Assembly (NCBI GenBank): GCA_029851415.1
Contig: CM056742.1
Location: 147,689,121 to 147,753,120, forward strand
Direction: 5' to 3'
DNA from: Eretmocerus hayati
Taxonomy: Eukaryota; Arthropoda; Insecta; Hymenoptera; Aphelinidae
Length of the DNA: 64,000 nt
In this document: in pieces, positions 1 to 10,400 of the stretch
Position numbering within the stretch: position 1 is the stretch's first letter
Layout: each line of letters starts with the position of its first letter
The notes under the pieces: generated by a model
The model's database searches: none
The model's input: only the letters and a program-made list of their open reading frames with translations
Told to the model about the DNA's origin: nothing
Program-made: the position numbers and the translations under genes

Positions 1-1161
1 AATATGTTGAGAGTGAACGGTAATTTGCAAGTTTCGCGCTGAAAAAGTATTAACAAGTGCCTCCTTCGATTGTTTCGAATTTTTATTCAATCAATATCAT
101 AATGATCAGTGTGACAAGTCATTATATTCTCATTTACTTGTATGAGTCAGGATAAACACATACTAAAGTTGTACTCTGCGTTTTCCTCAGTCCTCTTTCT
201 AGTTGTTGAATCGCATGACAACTATCAATTACAAGAAACTTCTGCACAAATTTGTCCACAGGACGTGGTATATTTTCATGAGTAATTTGGTGGCAATGAC
301 GTGGTATATTTTCATCTGAAGAATTTTTCCGAGTAATAATCGGCGATAAGGTGGCAAGAATCAGTTCGATGTCAAAAGAAAATTTCCGATTGCTAATCAC
401 CAGTCTATCGAAGTGATCGCTAGTCACATGGTGTATGGAACCGATTTATCTGCCCTTTGATGGATTTTCACCTTTATAGTCCCCAGGATACATCTTTTCT
501 CTAATATTACATTTTCCTCCGACTTGGGGATCCCTGCTTAGCTGTACTTGTTGATAGTTCATGATGCATCAATGTCGTGGGTTTGGAACTGATTAACTAT
601 GTATAGGTAATTGATGCTGTAGGTAGTTAGCCATGGTAACTATTATTTCACAAATGTAGCATACTACACCTAACAGTCGTAATTTCGGTCTGAAAATACT
701 TGAACATCATAGATGTACTAATTTCGGACATTTTGAAGGAAGATAGAATATCCTCGCGGGGCAAAGTGCGCTATCTGAACAGGATTTCTTTGTAAAAGGA
801 ATAATTATTGTCTGTGATGAATTTTCACTCCGGTTGCGAAATGAGGACCAACTCCATGGATAATATATACTGGTAAGAGAATTATAGGATCTCTAGATAA
901 TTGCAATTTTCAGGCCAAAGAGTCGATCAAACGGACCTAACATGATTCCAGTTTTTAATTTGGTTCATAAATATTTCAAAAAGTAGCGGTATACTACGTT
1001 CATTAGGAGCCGGCAAGCTAGGTTTCAGAAATTTCAATAAAATTACCAGACAGTTGTTGTTTGAATAACTACAAGCCGAAGTCAGTCAACGTTGTTGATG
1101 CGAGTTTTTAGGTCAGTGTATCACAATAAAATATTAAAATTTCAACTGTAGAAACTTATTT
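1..1161. other. 3' flank, no gene recognised
   Basis: AT-rich sequence downstream of the minus-strand oxygenase gene. A minus-strand open frame of 97 codons lies at 134-427, but it has no recognisable domain and no clear splice context. The only local structure I see is an 18-base perfect direct repeat, GACGTGGTATATTTTCAT, at 262-279 and 298-315. Confidence 0.5.
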
Positions 1162-1167
1162 TTTATT
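1162..1167 (-). terminator. Polyadenylation signal of the oxygenase gene
   Basis: The plus strand reads TTTATT, which is AATAAA on the minus strand. It lies about 40 bases beyond the TAA stop at 1206-1208. This is the expected place for the poly(A) signal of a gene with a very short 3' UTR. Confidence 0.6.
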
Positions 1168-1205
1168 CATTGAGTTGATATAATTTTGGAGTAAAAATAT
1201 ATGTG

Positions 1206-1958
1206 TTACCGACTGTTTTTCAGATTGATGGCCTGGAGCTCATTTTCAACATGATGGCCCGCCAGGATTTTTGGATACTTTTTTGATGCAGCGCTTATCT
1301 CTTCTTCAGTTCCAACCAAAGGGCTCATTTCAACATCAGATGCGATATGAGCAAATAGAGTTGATGAGATTCTCCACAAGGATTTTCCGGATTGCTTGGC
1401 GCGTTCGATGGCCGCCAAAGTTTTATCATTCACCCAGACCTCATGCCAACCAGCAATAACACGACCCCCGGTAAGATGCTCCAATTCCATACCGGCCTGA
1501 GCCAAAATGCAGCCGTCAGGTATGGAGACGGGAAACTTGGTACCATCGCGAAGCCAAATGTCTAGCCCAGGGAATCGACTTTTTCCATGGCAAGTGATGA
1601 AACTCAAATCTCTGTGAAATCCAGCCAGAATAGTTTCCATAGTTCCGTGTTTCTTTAGATCTGAACCGGTTGGAGCTAATAGGTGAGGTCCGTAATCCAT
1701 GAGCTTAGTAAAAGCATCTCTAGGCAACCCAAAACCAACTGCAATCATCTCAGAGAGAGTGAAAGAAGTCTCGAGAAGTTTTTTACCCCAGGAATCCATT
1801 ACATTTAGAAATTCAGGGATGGCAGCAGGGCATACAGGATCTGCGTTCAACTCGGCGAACTTGGTACTTTTTGGACGTGGGCCTACCCGATGGAAGAATC
1901 TCCACTTGGCATCCGGTTTTGTAGGTAGGTGAGCGCTATTGGCGGGATTTTTGTTGAG
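1206..1958 (-). CDS. Oxygenase coding exon 3 (catalytic core)
   Basis: 250 codons plus TAA, starting LNKNPANSAH after the acceptor CTCGCAG (1960-1959). It holds the complete jelly-roll core with HxD, the distal His and the RxS motif. The open frame runs further upstream, but that part is intronic because it would break continuity with exon 2. The acceptor has a weak pyrimidine tract, so this boundary is the least certain of the gene. A second AG, a few codons downstream, would shift the frame. Confidence 0.82.
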   Translation of the reverse strand, partial: LNKNPANSAHLPTKPDAKWRFFHRVGPRPKSTKFAELNADPVCPAAIPEFLNVMDSWGKKLLETSFTLSEMIAVGFGLPRDAFTKLMDYGPHLLAPTGSDLKKHGTMETILAGFHRDLSFITCHGKSRFPGLDIWLRDGTKFPVSIPDGCILAQAGMELEHLTGGRVIAGWHEVWVNDKTLAAIERAKQSGKSLWRISSTLFAHIASDVEMSPLVGTEEEISAASKKYPKILAGHHVENELQAINLKNSR

Positions 1959-2558
1959 CTGCGAGTTTTTGTAGATCAATAAGCCTTTCTTTGAAAGTTT
2001 CCAAAGATTTAAAACTATAATGGAGTCAAACGCACCTCTTTTATGAGTTCGTGGCAAGAAGGATCGAATGCGCAACGAGGAAATTCCTTGCCTTCGGGAG
2101 TAACGCCGATCTGGTAATGACACTCGGGACGAGCATCGACTAATTTATCTTTCTCATCTTGTTCAAAGTAGCGTTCCATCATATCCAAGAATTTATTATT
2201 GTCCTCTTCAGACACTCGAGGGTCTCGAGCTATAAGGCAACTTGCTTTTTCGAACCATTTAGCCGCCTAAAGATCGTTAAACAAAGCAGGTTTCAAGTAC
2301 ATACATAAGCATAAAGAATAGAAAAAATTGATGAGTAATATTTTTAAGAATGCTATATTTGTATCAGTCAATGTTTGAAAACTTTTCAGCACAAGGATTC
2401 TGCCTGATTACAACCTCTGAAGGGGATGATCACTTGTGAATGTGAACAGTTCCAGAACTCATTTTAAGTAAGTAGCAACATACCCTTTCACACTCGTTCA
2501 ATGCAGCCTCACTGGTTGGATCTTCAAGCCAGTATTTTATTTCAATGGGGTCCTCCAT
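1206..2558 (-). CDS. 2-oxoglutarate/Fe(II)-dependent oxygenase, isopenicillin-N-synthase-like (three coding exons)
   Basis: Joining 2558-2484, 2266-2036 and 1958-1206 gives a 352-residue protein with phase-0 junctions throughout. It starts MEDPIEIKYWLEDP and ends QAINLKNSR. The iron ligands are visible: HRD (H217, D219) in AGFHRDLSFITCHGKSRFPG and the distal H274 in IAGWHEVW. R298-I-S300 in LWRISSTLF fits the RxS motif that holds the carboxylate of 2-oxoglutarate. The fold is that of the isopenicillin N synthase and plant 2OG-dioxygenase superfamily, whose members oxidise small molecules with O2 and 2-oxoglutarate. There is no signal peptide or membrane segment, so it is probably cytosolic. 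The family occurs in insects and protists without an assigned substrate, as far as I recall, so I give no gene symbol. H274 and R298 are 24 residues apart, more than the roughly 9 usual in isopenicillin N synthase. The gene is complete and looks functional. Confidence 0.87.
2036..2266 (-). CDS. Oxygenase coding exon 2
   Basis: 77 codons starting AAKWFEKASC after the acceptor CTTTAG (2268-2267) and ending ...SCHELIKE before a GTGCGT donor. Both boundaries are phase 0. It encodes the N-terminal helical part typical of this superfamily. Confidence 0.85.
2484..2558 (-). CDS. Oxygenase coding exon 1
   Basis: The ATG at 2558-2556 opens a 25-codon exon ending ...LNECER at a GTATGT donor (2483-2478). 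The sequence upstream on the minus strand is a strong acceptor (CTTTTTCAG, with AG at 2563-2562) only three bases before the ATG. The 5' leader must therefore be spliced from a non-coding exon further upstream. Confidence 0.85.
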
Positions 2559-2563
2559 TTTCT

Positions 2564-4235
2564 GAAAAAGTGTAAGAGCAATTATTTAAAAATTCAAAGT
2601 CTTTGAAATAAGATCTCATAGCGTAATCAAAATCACTTTGGGAACAATTTTGAGTGTACAAGATCCAATCAACACATGAAATATTGATGAGTAAAAAAGA
2701 AATCCACAACTCAAGTAACACAGGTCAATTACAACTGCAAATGTGATAATTTGTTCTTTCATAACATTCATCTGACAGATTCAATAAAACTTTCATTGAA
2801 AACCCCATTGTCTCAAACTTGGGATTGTTCATATTTATTGAAACTCATCAAGTTGATGCAGACAAAGGATTCTGATGACAGTTCCAAATTCATCATTGGG
2901 GTTTCTATTGGTGGTTTGAAAGTTGGATAGAATATTTTGTATATAGTCTCTTAGATTTTTACAATACTTCGAGGATGCAAAATACGTGAATTAAGAACTG
3001 TATATGTTATGGTACTTTGTAGCAAATATCTTGATATTACACTTTATCAACTTGTAAACTATTATCAAAATTCATCGGTTCATGTTTATTCTTGAAAATG
3101 GTTTGAAAAAAGTTGATAATTGGATAGTCCTACACATTGCTGCATCAATCCATAAAATTGTACTTTACAGAGTCCATGTGATCAGTACAGACATTTTCAT
3201 AAGATACACCTAAATGTACAGAACTCTCGAGTTTTTCTGTCTATATACAGAATTTAAACCACTCATCTGCAAACGATAGGAGCAAATTTGATGAAGTTGA
3301 AAACTTGTCTTCAGAAACCAAGACCTCTCTTTTCCAGTAATTGATGGAGCTTCAATATAGTGATGCATTTTTTAAATTTTCTGCCAGCACACCAGATTGA
3401 GAAGAATGATTTGAAAAAGGTAATATCGTGTAAATTAAGTTAAAATTTATGTTTACCTACTGGCTCCAACAATCATCAAGTGTGAAAAAAAAACCAAAGA
3501 GAACCAGAACTCCACGTTTCTTGCTTATGAAGTAAATAAATAACTGGAGTGCAGCACAGAACCCCTACTAGCATGGCGCAATGTTATTATTACGCCATGC
3601 CTACCACGGTGGTCAGCCGTCAGCAAGTCTCGTTCAACAGGTCCCGCATTCCATTGCAGGTATTATATTCCATCTAGAGCTCATGTCCACTCATGTCGAG
3701 TCATGAGCTCCAAAATATCGCACATTCATGATTGTTGAGAGTTGTTACATTCAACTTCTCTCATGAATTTTTTGCATATCAAGTCCATAACATGAATTAG
3801 TCACAATCCAAACATTTCAATTTCCAAACTTCGATGTCGTCTGCCTCTGCATTCGTCTGTAAATCCCGGTAATAACGAAATCTGCTTCATCTCCGGTCAA
3901 ATGTAATGTTGAAGTGGGTACAATCACTTCCTATAGCTTTGACGTAGCACGTAGCTACCTCTCTCTCTCTCGCTTGACATTTCCAGCGAGAGGTGGCTTG
4001 TGGAATCCAGTGAATCCGCTACGAGGACAACGGACGACCGGGGCAGGCAAATGGCCGCTGTTTGCTGCGCGCGACAACGTCGTGGTTGAGTACTTAGAGT
4101 GTGACACAAATGCGCGTAGGACACAACTCGGAGCAAGTATTATAATCACACAGCGTCCGCGCCTGTTTCTCACTATAGAGCTGCAGTTCCGTGTTTTAAC
4201 GCTGTAAAAGTAGTGTTATTTATTAACAATTGTGA
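2564..4235. promoter_or_regulatory. Divergent upstream region of the oxygenase and USP31-like genes
   Basis: About 1.7 kb separates the two start codons, which point away from each other. A possible leader-exon donor for the oxygenase is CAGTAG|GTAAAC on the minus strand (exon end at 3457). It is only a candidate. The segment 3930-4200 is richer in CpG than its surroundings. It contains a (CT)6 run at 3959-3971 and a YY1/Pho-like core (AAATGGC) near 4048, and it probably includes the transcription starts of both genes. No TATA box stands out. Confidence 0.45.
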
Positions 4236-4282
4236 ATGGTTCCACGGTGACAAATCGTTAATCTTTGGCAATGGTCAAGTAA
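4236..4282 (+). promoter_or_regulatory. Two upstream ORFs in the USP31-like 5' UTR
   Basis: Two very short open frames precede the main start: ATG 4236 to TGA 4250 (four codons plus stop) and ATG 4271 to TAA 4282 (three codons plus stop). Both end before the main ATG at 4303, which would allow re-initiation. Such uORFs commonly lower translation of the main frame. Whether they are in the mature leader depends on the transcription start, which I cannot place. Confidence 0.5.
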
Positions 4283-4302
4283 ACGTCAAAATCTTCGGCA
4301 AA

Positions 4303-4410
4303 ATGAGCCCAGCAGCCGCGGAGACGACGCTGCTCGCCGAGCGGGGCGACGTGGTCATGATGTCCGCGGGCGGGACCCGCGAGCCCGGCCAGGCCGCTCT
4401 CGATCACCAG
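4303..4410 (+). CDS. USP31-like exon 1 (start)
   Basis: 36 codons, MSPAAAETTLLAERG...LDHQ, ending at a GTGAGT donor in phase 0. GC-rich, with an Ala/Gly-rich peptide. The frame is open upstream as far as 4213 but has no in-frame ATG there, so 4303 is the first usable start. Confidence 0.8.
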
Positions 4411-7400
4411 GTGAGTTTTGCAGCATACTTTGTTTGGATGTTGTTCTTTTGGAGCCGACGTCCCGACGTGCTTGCCTTATGTCAAGCTTGACGGGCATGA
4501 AAATCGCTCGGAGGTGTCCACCAGGTGTTCCTTAGCAGTAAAGCCTCTTGATGAGGAGCTCTAGCCAAACTCGTGGTATCGCAATGGCCTCGAGCTAATC
4601 ATAATCCGTAGAATGTTTTGAATGCTGCAGAAGACTTGAGAGCACTCTCCTTCCCGTATCACCTGCACATTTGCCAATAGTCTGCTCTCGTTGTTGATGC
4701 AAATTCTCAAGTGATTGGTCCACTTGACACTCTCATTATCGAATGCTAAATAACATTGCGAGAGTAACTTGCTCGTGTGCCTCACTTACATGGAATGTTT
4801 CATTACTCTAGACCAGACATCGTGTTTTGCGTTACCATTACGCTTACTCGGACGTTGATGATTCAGAGCATATTCGAAAACAACGCAATTTTGCCTTATT
4901 TAGCATTGCTTTATTATTAGCTCATGTTCTGTTTATCTATATTCATTCTCCTTTTATCACAGGTCAACTCGTGTCCAGAACCAGTCAGGAGTAATCTCAA
5001 GAGGACACTCACATTGCGCCCTTCATGGCTGCGGATGTCTCACAGACGTCCAAAAAGCCATTGTGAATGCATAACGAGTAATTCCAAGGACAGTGTAATG
5101 CAGTCAGCAAAACAACAGTCTGATCAGAACAGATTTTCTGCTGGAGGCAACAAAGTTGCCCGTTCTGCTTCTTGGCAGATTAAAAAGTTTATTAAGTGTG
5201 TTCAAAAAGTGACAAATGTGAGTGTAAATCATAAAACATCAAACAGGGATGGTATTGGATCTAGTGTAGGGGATATTAGAACACCTCCAACAAGACCTGC
5301 ACACATACCTGATGACAGAGTGCCAGGTGTTATAGGCCTACGAAATCATGGAAATACGTGTTTTATGAATGCAGTCTTACAGTGTTTATCACATACAGAT
5401 ATTCTTGCTGAGTATTTTGTACTTGATCAGTACAAGACTGATCTTTTAAAGAAGACAAAGAACTCTAAAAAGTATGGAACCAAGGGTGAAATCACTGAAC
5501 AATTAGCATTATTGCTGAAAGCGATATGGAGTTGCCAGTATGATCCTGAGATGAGTACTGCTTTTAAAAGTGTTGTGGACAAATACGGTACTCAATATCG
5601 GGGAAACTTGCAACACGATGCTCAAGAATTTCTCTTATGGCTCTTGGACAAAGTGCATGAAGATCTCAATCAAGCAACCAACAAGAAGTACAAGAGCATT
5701 AAGGTGAGCTCAGTTCTTGACAAGTATGTAAGCATTGATAGAATTCCATAGACAATGCTATAATTGAGCTGAATGAATTTAAAATCTGAAATAACAATAG
5801 CATGAGTTACAACCATTGCACACTACTTTAACCATGACTATCTTTTTTTTCATTTGGATGTCTCGTAAGATTTTTATTCTTTTTGAATTCTCATATTCTC
5901 TTGTATAAGATATGGATTGAAAAAACTTTCTAATATTGTACGGCAATCTATGAAAACCCAAATAACAACCTTCATACTTAAAACCTACAGTATATCAACA
6001 ACTATAATAAGTATAAAGTTAGGTTTCAAACAAGTCTTCAAAATTGCATAGATTATGACCTTTTTATGAGTATAGGGGGAGAAACAAGATTCTGCAGAAA
6101 TATTCAAAGCTATTTTTGTGAGTGGTTCAATCATTTGTGAGGAGTTGAATTAGTATTAGGTACACCTTGGAATTGTCTGTGTTTGTCAATTCTTTGCCCG
6201 CCATTAGCACATTGGTTAGAGAGAACATTGGCTTGTGGGATGAAAATTTATGGATGGTTTTTTTATAAGGGTAACTTCTTCAAATCTCTGTTGAATGATT
6301 TGAACAGTCTCTCAAAAGCTAGCTTTTGTATTTAAGAGTACTGTCTGTAGTAGTGTTGAGATATTGCTGAATCCTTTCATGGAAGCTGAAGAAATCACGT
6401 TACATCAGTTGCAGAACAATAACAAACTCTACATTGAAACTTATCAAATCTATGATTATGAATCATGATTGGTGTTGAATGCTGCAGATTGATTCGAGAC
6501 AGAATAAAAAAAATTGACGAGTATGGCGATTGCGCTATCATCAGACGCGCGGCCGTTATAGCATTAAATGTAAAACCGTCCATTCTCCAACTTGGTGCTG
6601 TCAAAGCGAGTAGTGCAAAATCTTTTTCGTTTCCTCGACTCTTACACGTATTACATAAATAATATGCATAATATTATACATGTAAAATACAAAATGGCAA
6701 TTTTGGTCGAGTACATGAAGGAATTTGATTTGTTTTCTTTTCATTTTAAACAACTTTAGCTAAAAAATCAATCTACTTGAACTCCTTAAGTGGTTCACTT
6801 CGAATTTGAAATTTTCATTGTTGAGGCGTTAATTCCAAGGATTAACAATCCACATAATGATTTGTTTTCGTGTTGTCTCTAATTGAGTGACCTACGTGCT
6901 CTGATAACGTAATAACTGCAAAGTGCTGGACGGCCAGACTTGTACGAAATCAAGTATTTTGTCGCTGAACAAGCGTAACTTTCCCTCGAAATGTGCGGAG
7001 ATTGAAAATAATTGGAGCTTGATTACGCAATTCGTTTTTAGTTGTATACGTTTTACAAGGAATAATCTTGATCTCTCATGAAACTCAGTCATTTCCTGGT
7101 GAAAAATAGAGACAAAATAGCGAGTGACAGCATTGTTTCCTCAACTCGAAAGTTCCTCAGAATCAAGTCTCTCATTCTTACTGAATTAAATCTCCATTAT
7201 TGTTCTTCCTTTCGTTGCAAACACACACGTATCTCGTTCACCCATGCACGTGACATCGAGCGTGATTATTTGATACCAAATAATAAAGAAAAGACAATTA
7301 TTCCCTCTCCGCAGAAAAGAATATGTCAGTCAATTCGATGAATAGCGGCGGCAGTCGTGTCGATAAGTGCAGTCTCATTAAAGAAAGTTAGACAGTAGCT

Positions 7401-10400
7401 ATCAGACGTGGCAAGAAAGCGATAGATCTGCGACAGACACAGTTGAAACATGACAATCTATTCCGACGACGACATAAAGTGCATCGGTAACGTTGTTCTT
7501 TTGATGCGTGTCGTCTCGTCTCCCGCAGTATACGCGAAAAGGAAGGAAGATCGGCCGGAACAAGGAGGCCTTAACCTGAATTTATTTAGCGTTGAGCATG
7601 AAATAAAGAGAGAAAGAAAGAGAGAGAGTGTGTGTGTGTGAGGGAGTCGACGAGCGTGAAGGAATGCACCGAAAAAAATATGCTCTCGGGGTTCGAGTAA
7701 GTCGTGCCAAGCTTGAGACGAGAGAGATGCAATAAATTCGATCTCCTGGTTACATCAGTACTTATCAGGAGCCTTGGTTGTCCCTTGGAATAATTTTATG
7801 TTTCGATACTTGATCCCAAGGCGATGACATCAAAAGTAGCTAGTAAATTTGCCTTGATGGATCGTGGGAAGTGATGATCTTGAAAGCTCTCTCTCATGTA
7901 ATTATAGAAAACGCTTTTTTTTGTCTGGATTTTTATTTGAATTGATCTGGTTATTTCGAAATTTTAACACATACCAACTTCTTTGACTCCAAAACTGATA
8001 ACCAAAATAATCGTGATGTAGAGAGTGAAAATTTCTCGACGAGTACACTCGTAAAATTCTATACCTACATGCTTATCAAATATTTCAAAGCCATTTTTAG
8101 ATTGCTCACCTTGTATCTTAATGACTTGATTGCAAGCATCCTCGGAATATTTCCTATTTCATCATTAAACTCAGAGTTTTTACGGCTCATCGTTCTCTTC
8201 TTTTTTCGGACTCATGCCACACAACGGTCCATACGTTTGCAAGGTCTCGTACCACTCAGTATTTCCTACTTGAGGTTTACGGTGAAAGGAATTTGATCGT
8301 CGATATTAGTCGTAAGATTTCTGAAATCAAAAGATGAAGCGTACCGATCTCGATGAAAGTAGCACGTTAAACAGTTTTTCATGAGACCGATAAAATCTAT
8401 CGTCTAACCATACACCGCGACTCTTATCTTTCATTCATTCAAGACGGTATAACTTTTAAAGATTCATCTCAAAAAGTAGTAACAATGAAAAATCATTTGG
8501 ATGAGTTTCCTCCTCGCAGGATGATCGCTCTGGAGAATCCTTCATCTCATCATTTTCCTCCAAATCAAAACGCATTTTTGAATCATGACCTAAATGTTAG
8601 ACAATTTTGTATATTATCTTCAAATCAGCATGATCCAAGCAGGTAGTACTGTCGTAACCTCTCTTTTCAAAATATTCGAGGTGTTTGAACCTTCACCAAT
8701 TTAGCCCAAATTCGGCCACATCAGGCTTCGTATTTACCTCTGTTAAAAATGTCAAAACCTAGGATTTGTATAACCGGGAAGAGCAAGCCACAAACATAGG
8801 CATTTTTGTCTCATTAGAGACATATTCGTGACTTCACGATGAATTTAGGCTAACATTGGCTCGTGGCTAAGCCCCAAACTATCCAGGCTCTGTGTAAAAA
8901 CGTCTGAATCTATTTTCTGGCATTACAAATCAGAATATGGAACATGATGAATCGAAAAAAAATGTCTTCCCATAAGAGCACATGTTAAAATCACAAAAGT
9001 AGGGAAGCTCAGAAGTTTTTCCACAAGCAACCCAGGCCTCTGAAATTTCATTTGAGTAATCTGTATGCCAGGTATTAGCTATGTGAAGATCTCGTCAAAA
9101 TCCATCAGGTCAATCGATTCACGACAGTACTCTTACAAATGACTTTGTCTAACCTTTTGCCTGGGTTGTGGAAGTCTTCTTCGTGAAAGAGCGAGTTTCA
9201 TCCGCCTGATGGAACTTAACTATTATTTCAGAATATTTCAGACCTTTTTCCTGTAAATTTTATGAAATCATCAGTAATCATTTTACTACACAAACTGATC
9301 AGAATTTCTATTATCATGTCCTTGACTTCATACTTCTGTTTCTTTATTTTCTGGGGCCATTTGATGGTTTTCTATTTAGAATAACTCGAATTTACATTAT
9401 TTCCATTCTTTTCGATCACAATTTTTGTCATTATTACCTTCCAAACCGTATGTGGTGAGTATACTCTTTGTCAGAACATTAAATAAGTATCCAATTTGAA
9501 GTTTTAAAAGTATGTCCTTATCGTATTTGTTCCTCTCAAATGATCACCGTTAACTTTTTTAAATTCAATTTCTACATACATTCCCAAATTGATTGGGCCC
9601 TTTCAAATGATGAGTATTTTAAATCGAAATGAGCCTAACGTCACCAAAAAGCCAAAACGTACTCGACTTCCGATTTAAAAGTGGTAATAGAAGTCTTTTG
9701 TGTCAATGAAACGTGCTCTTTTTGGTAAGAAAGTTTCGATTACATTCTTTCCTATATAAGTGTACATATAATCGAATACCCCCGTCGAATTTATTATATG
9801 GTTTCCCAGTGTCGCGTCTGTCTGTTCTCTTGCAAGTATAGCTTCATTCATCGATGACTAAGCACGCCTCGATGCCATACAAAATTCAATGTCAATGCAG
9901 CTCGAAATCTCAAGAAAAACCCAGGAAACACATTCCCCTCTCACAAAACGACAGCTTGACGTAAAAAAAAAACACGCGCAATAATCTTTAGACGATGTGT
10001 ACAGGAGGTTGAACACCGTAAAGAAACCATTTCATACAGACCAGGATGAATCGAAGGTAAAAGGGCCAGACTCGCAAAGAAAGAGAGCACACGGCGAATA
10101 TATAGACTGCAGGGACCAAACGAACAAATAACAAAATCGAGAAGATGAAAGGAGATTTCCAAATTCAGCATCAGTTCAAGATTGCATATAGCGGGAGATG
10201 CATTCGAGGGAACAAAAGAATTTTTCGCTGTACCTTTACTAAGGGTAATGATAAAAATACGCCGGCTCACATTTTTCTTAGCCTCAGCATCATCAAGAAA
10301 AAAGGAGGCAACTTTTTTCCTCTCGCTTGGCGATTCTTTACCGAATGATTGGTGCAAGTATGCGTGTACTACTCATCCTTATAAAATGATACATTCCTGT

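Noticed and set aside
134..427. 97-codon minus-strand open frame
   Set aside because: No recognisable domain, a composition like the surrounding AT-rich DNA, and no convincing splice sites. Kept only as a note in the flank entry.
3914..4207. Overlapping open frames of 70-97 codons on both strands upstream of the protease
   Set aside because: They lie in the CpG-richer promoter/leader region, where stops are rarer. The peptides resemble nothing and the frames do not join exon 1.
9021..9174. Short inverted repeat (CCACAAGCAACCCAGGC / GCCTGGGTTGTGG)
   Set aside because: Only about 13-16 paired bases 120 bases apart with a gap, and no flanking duplication.
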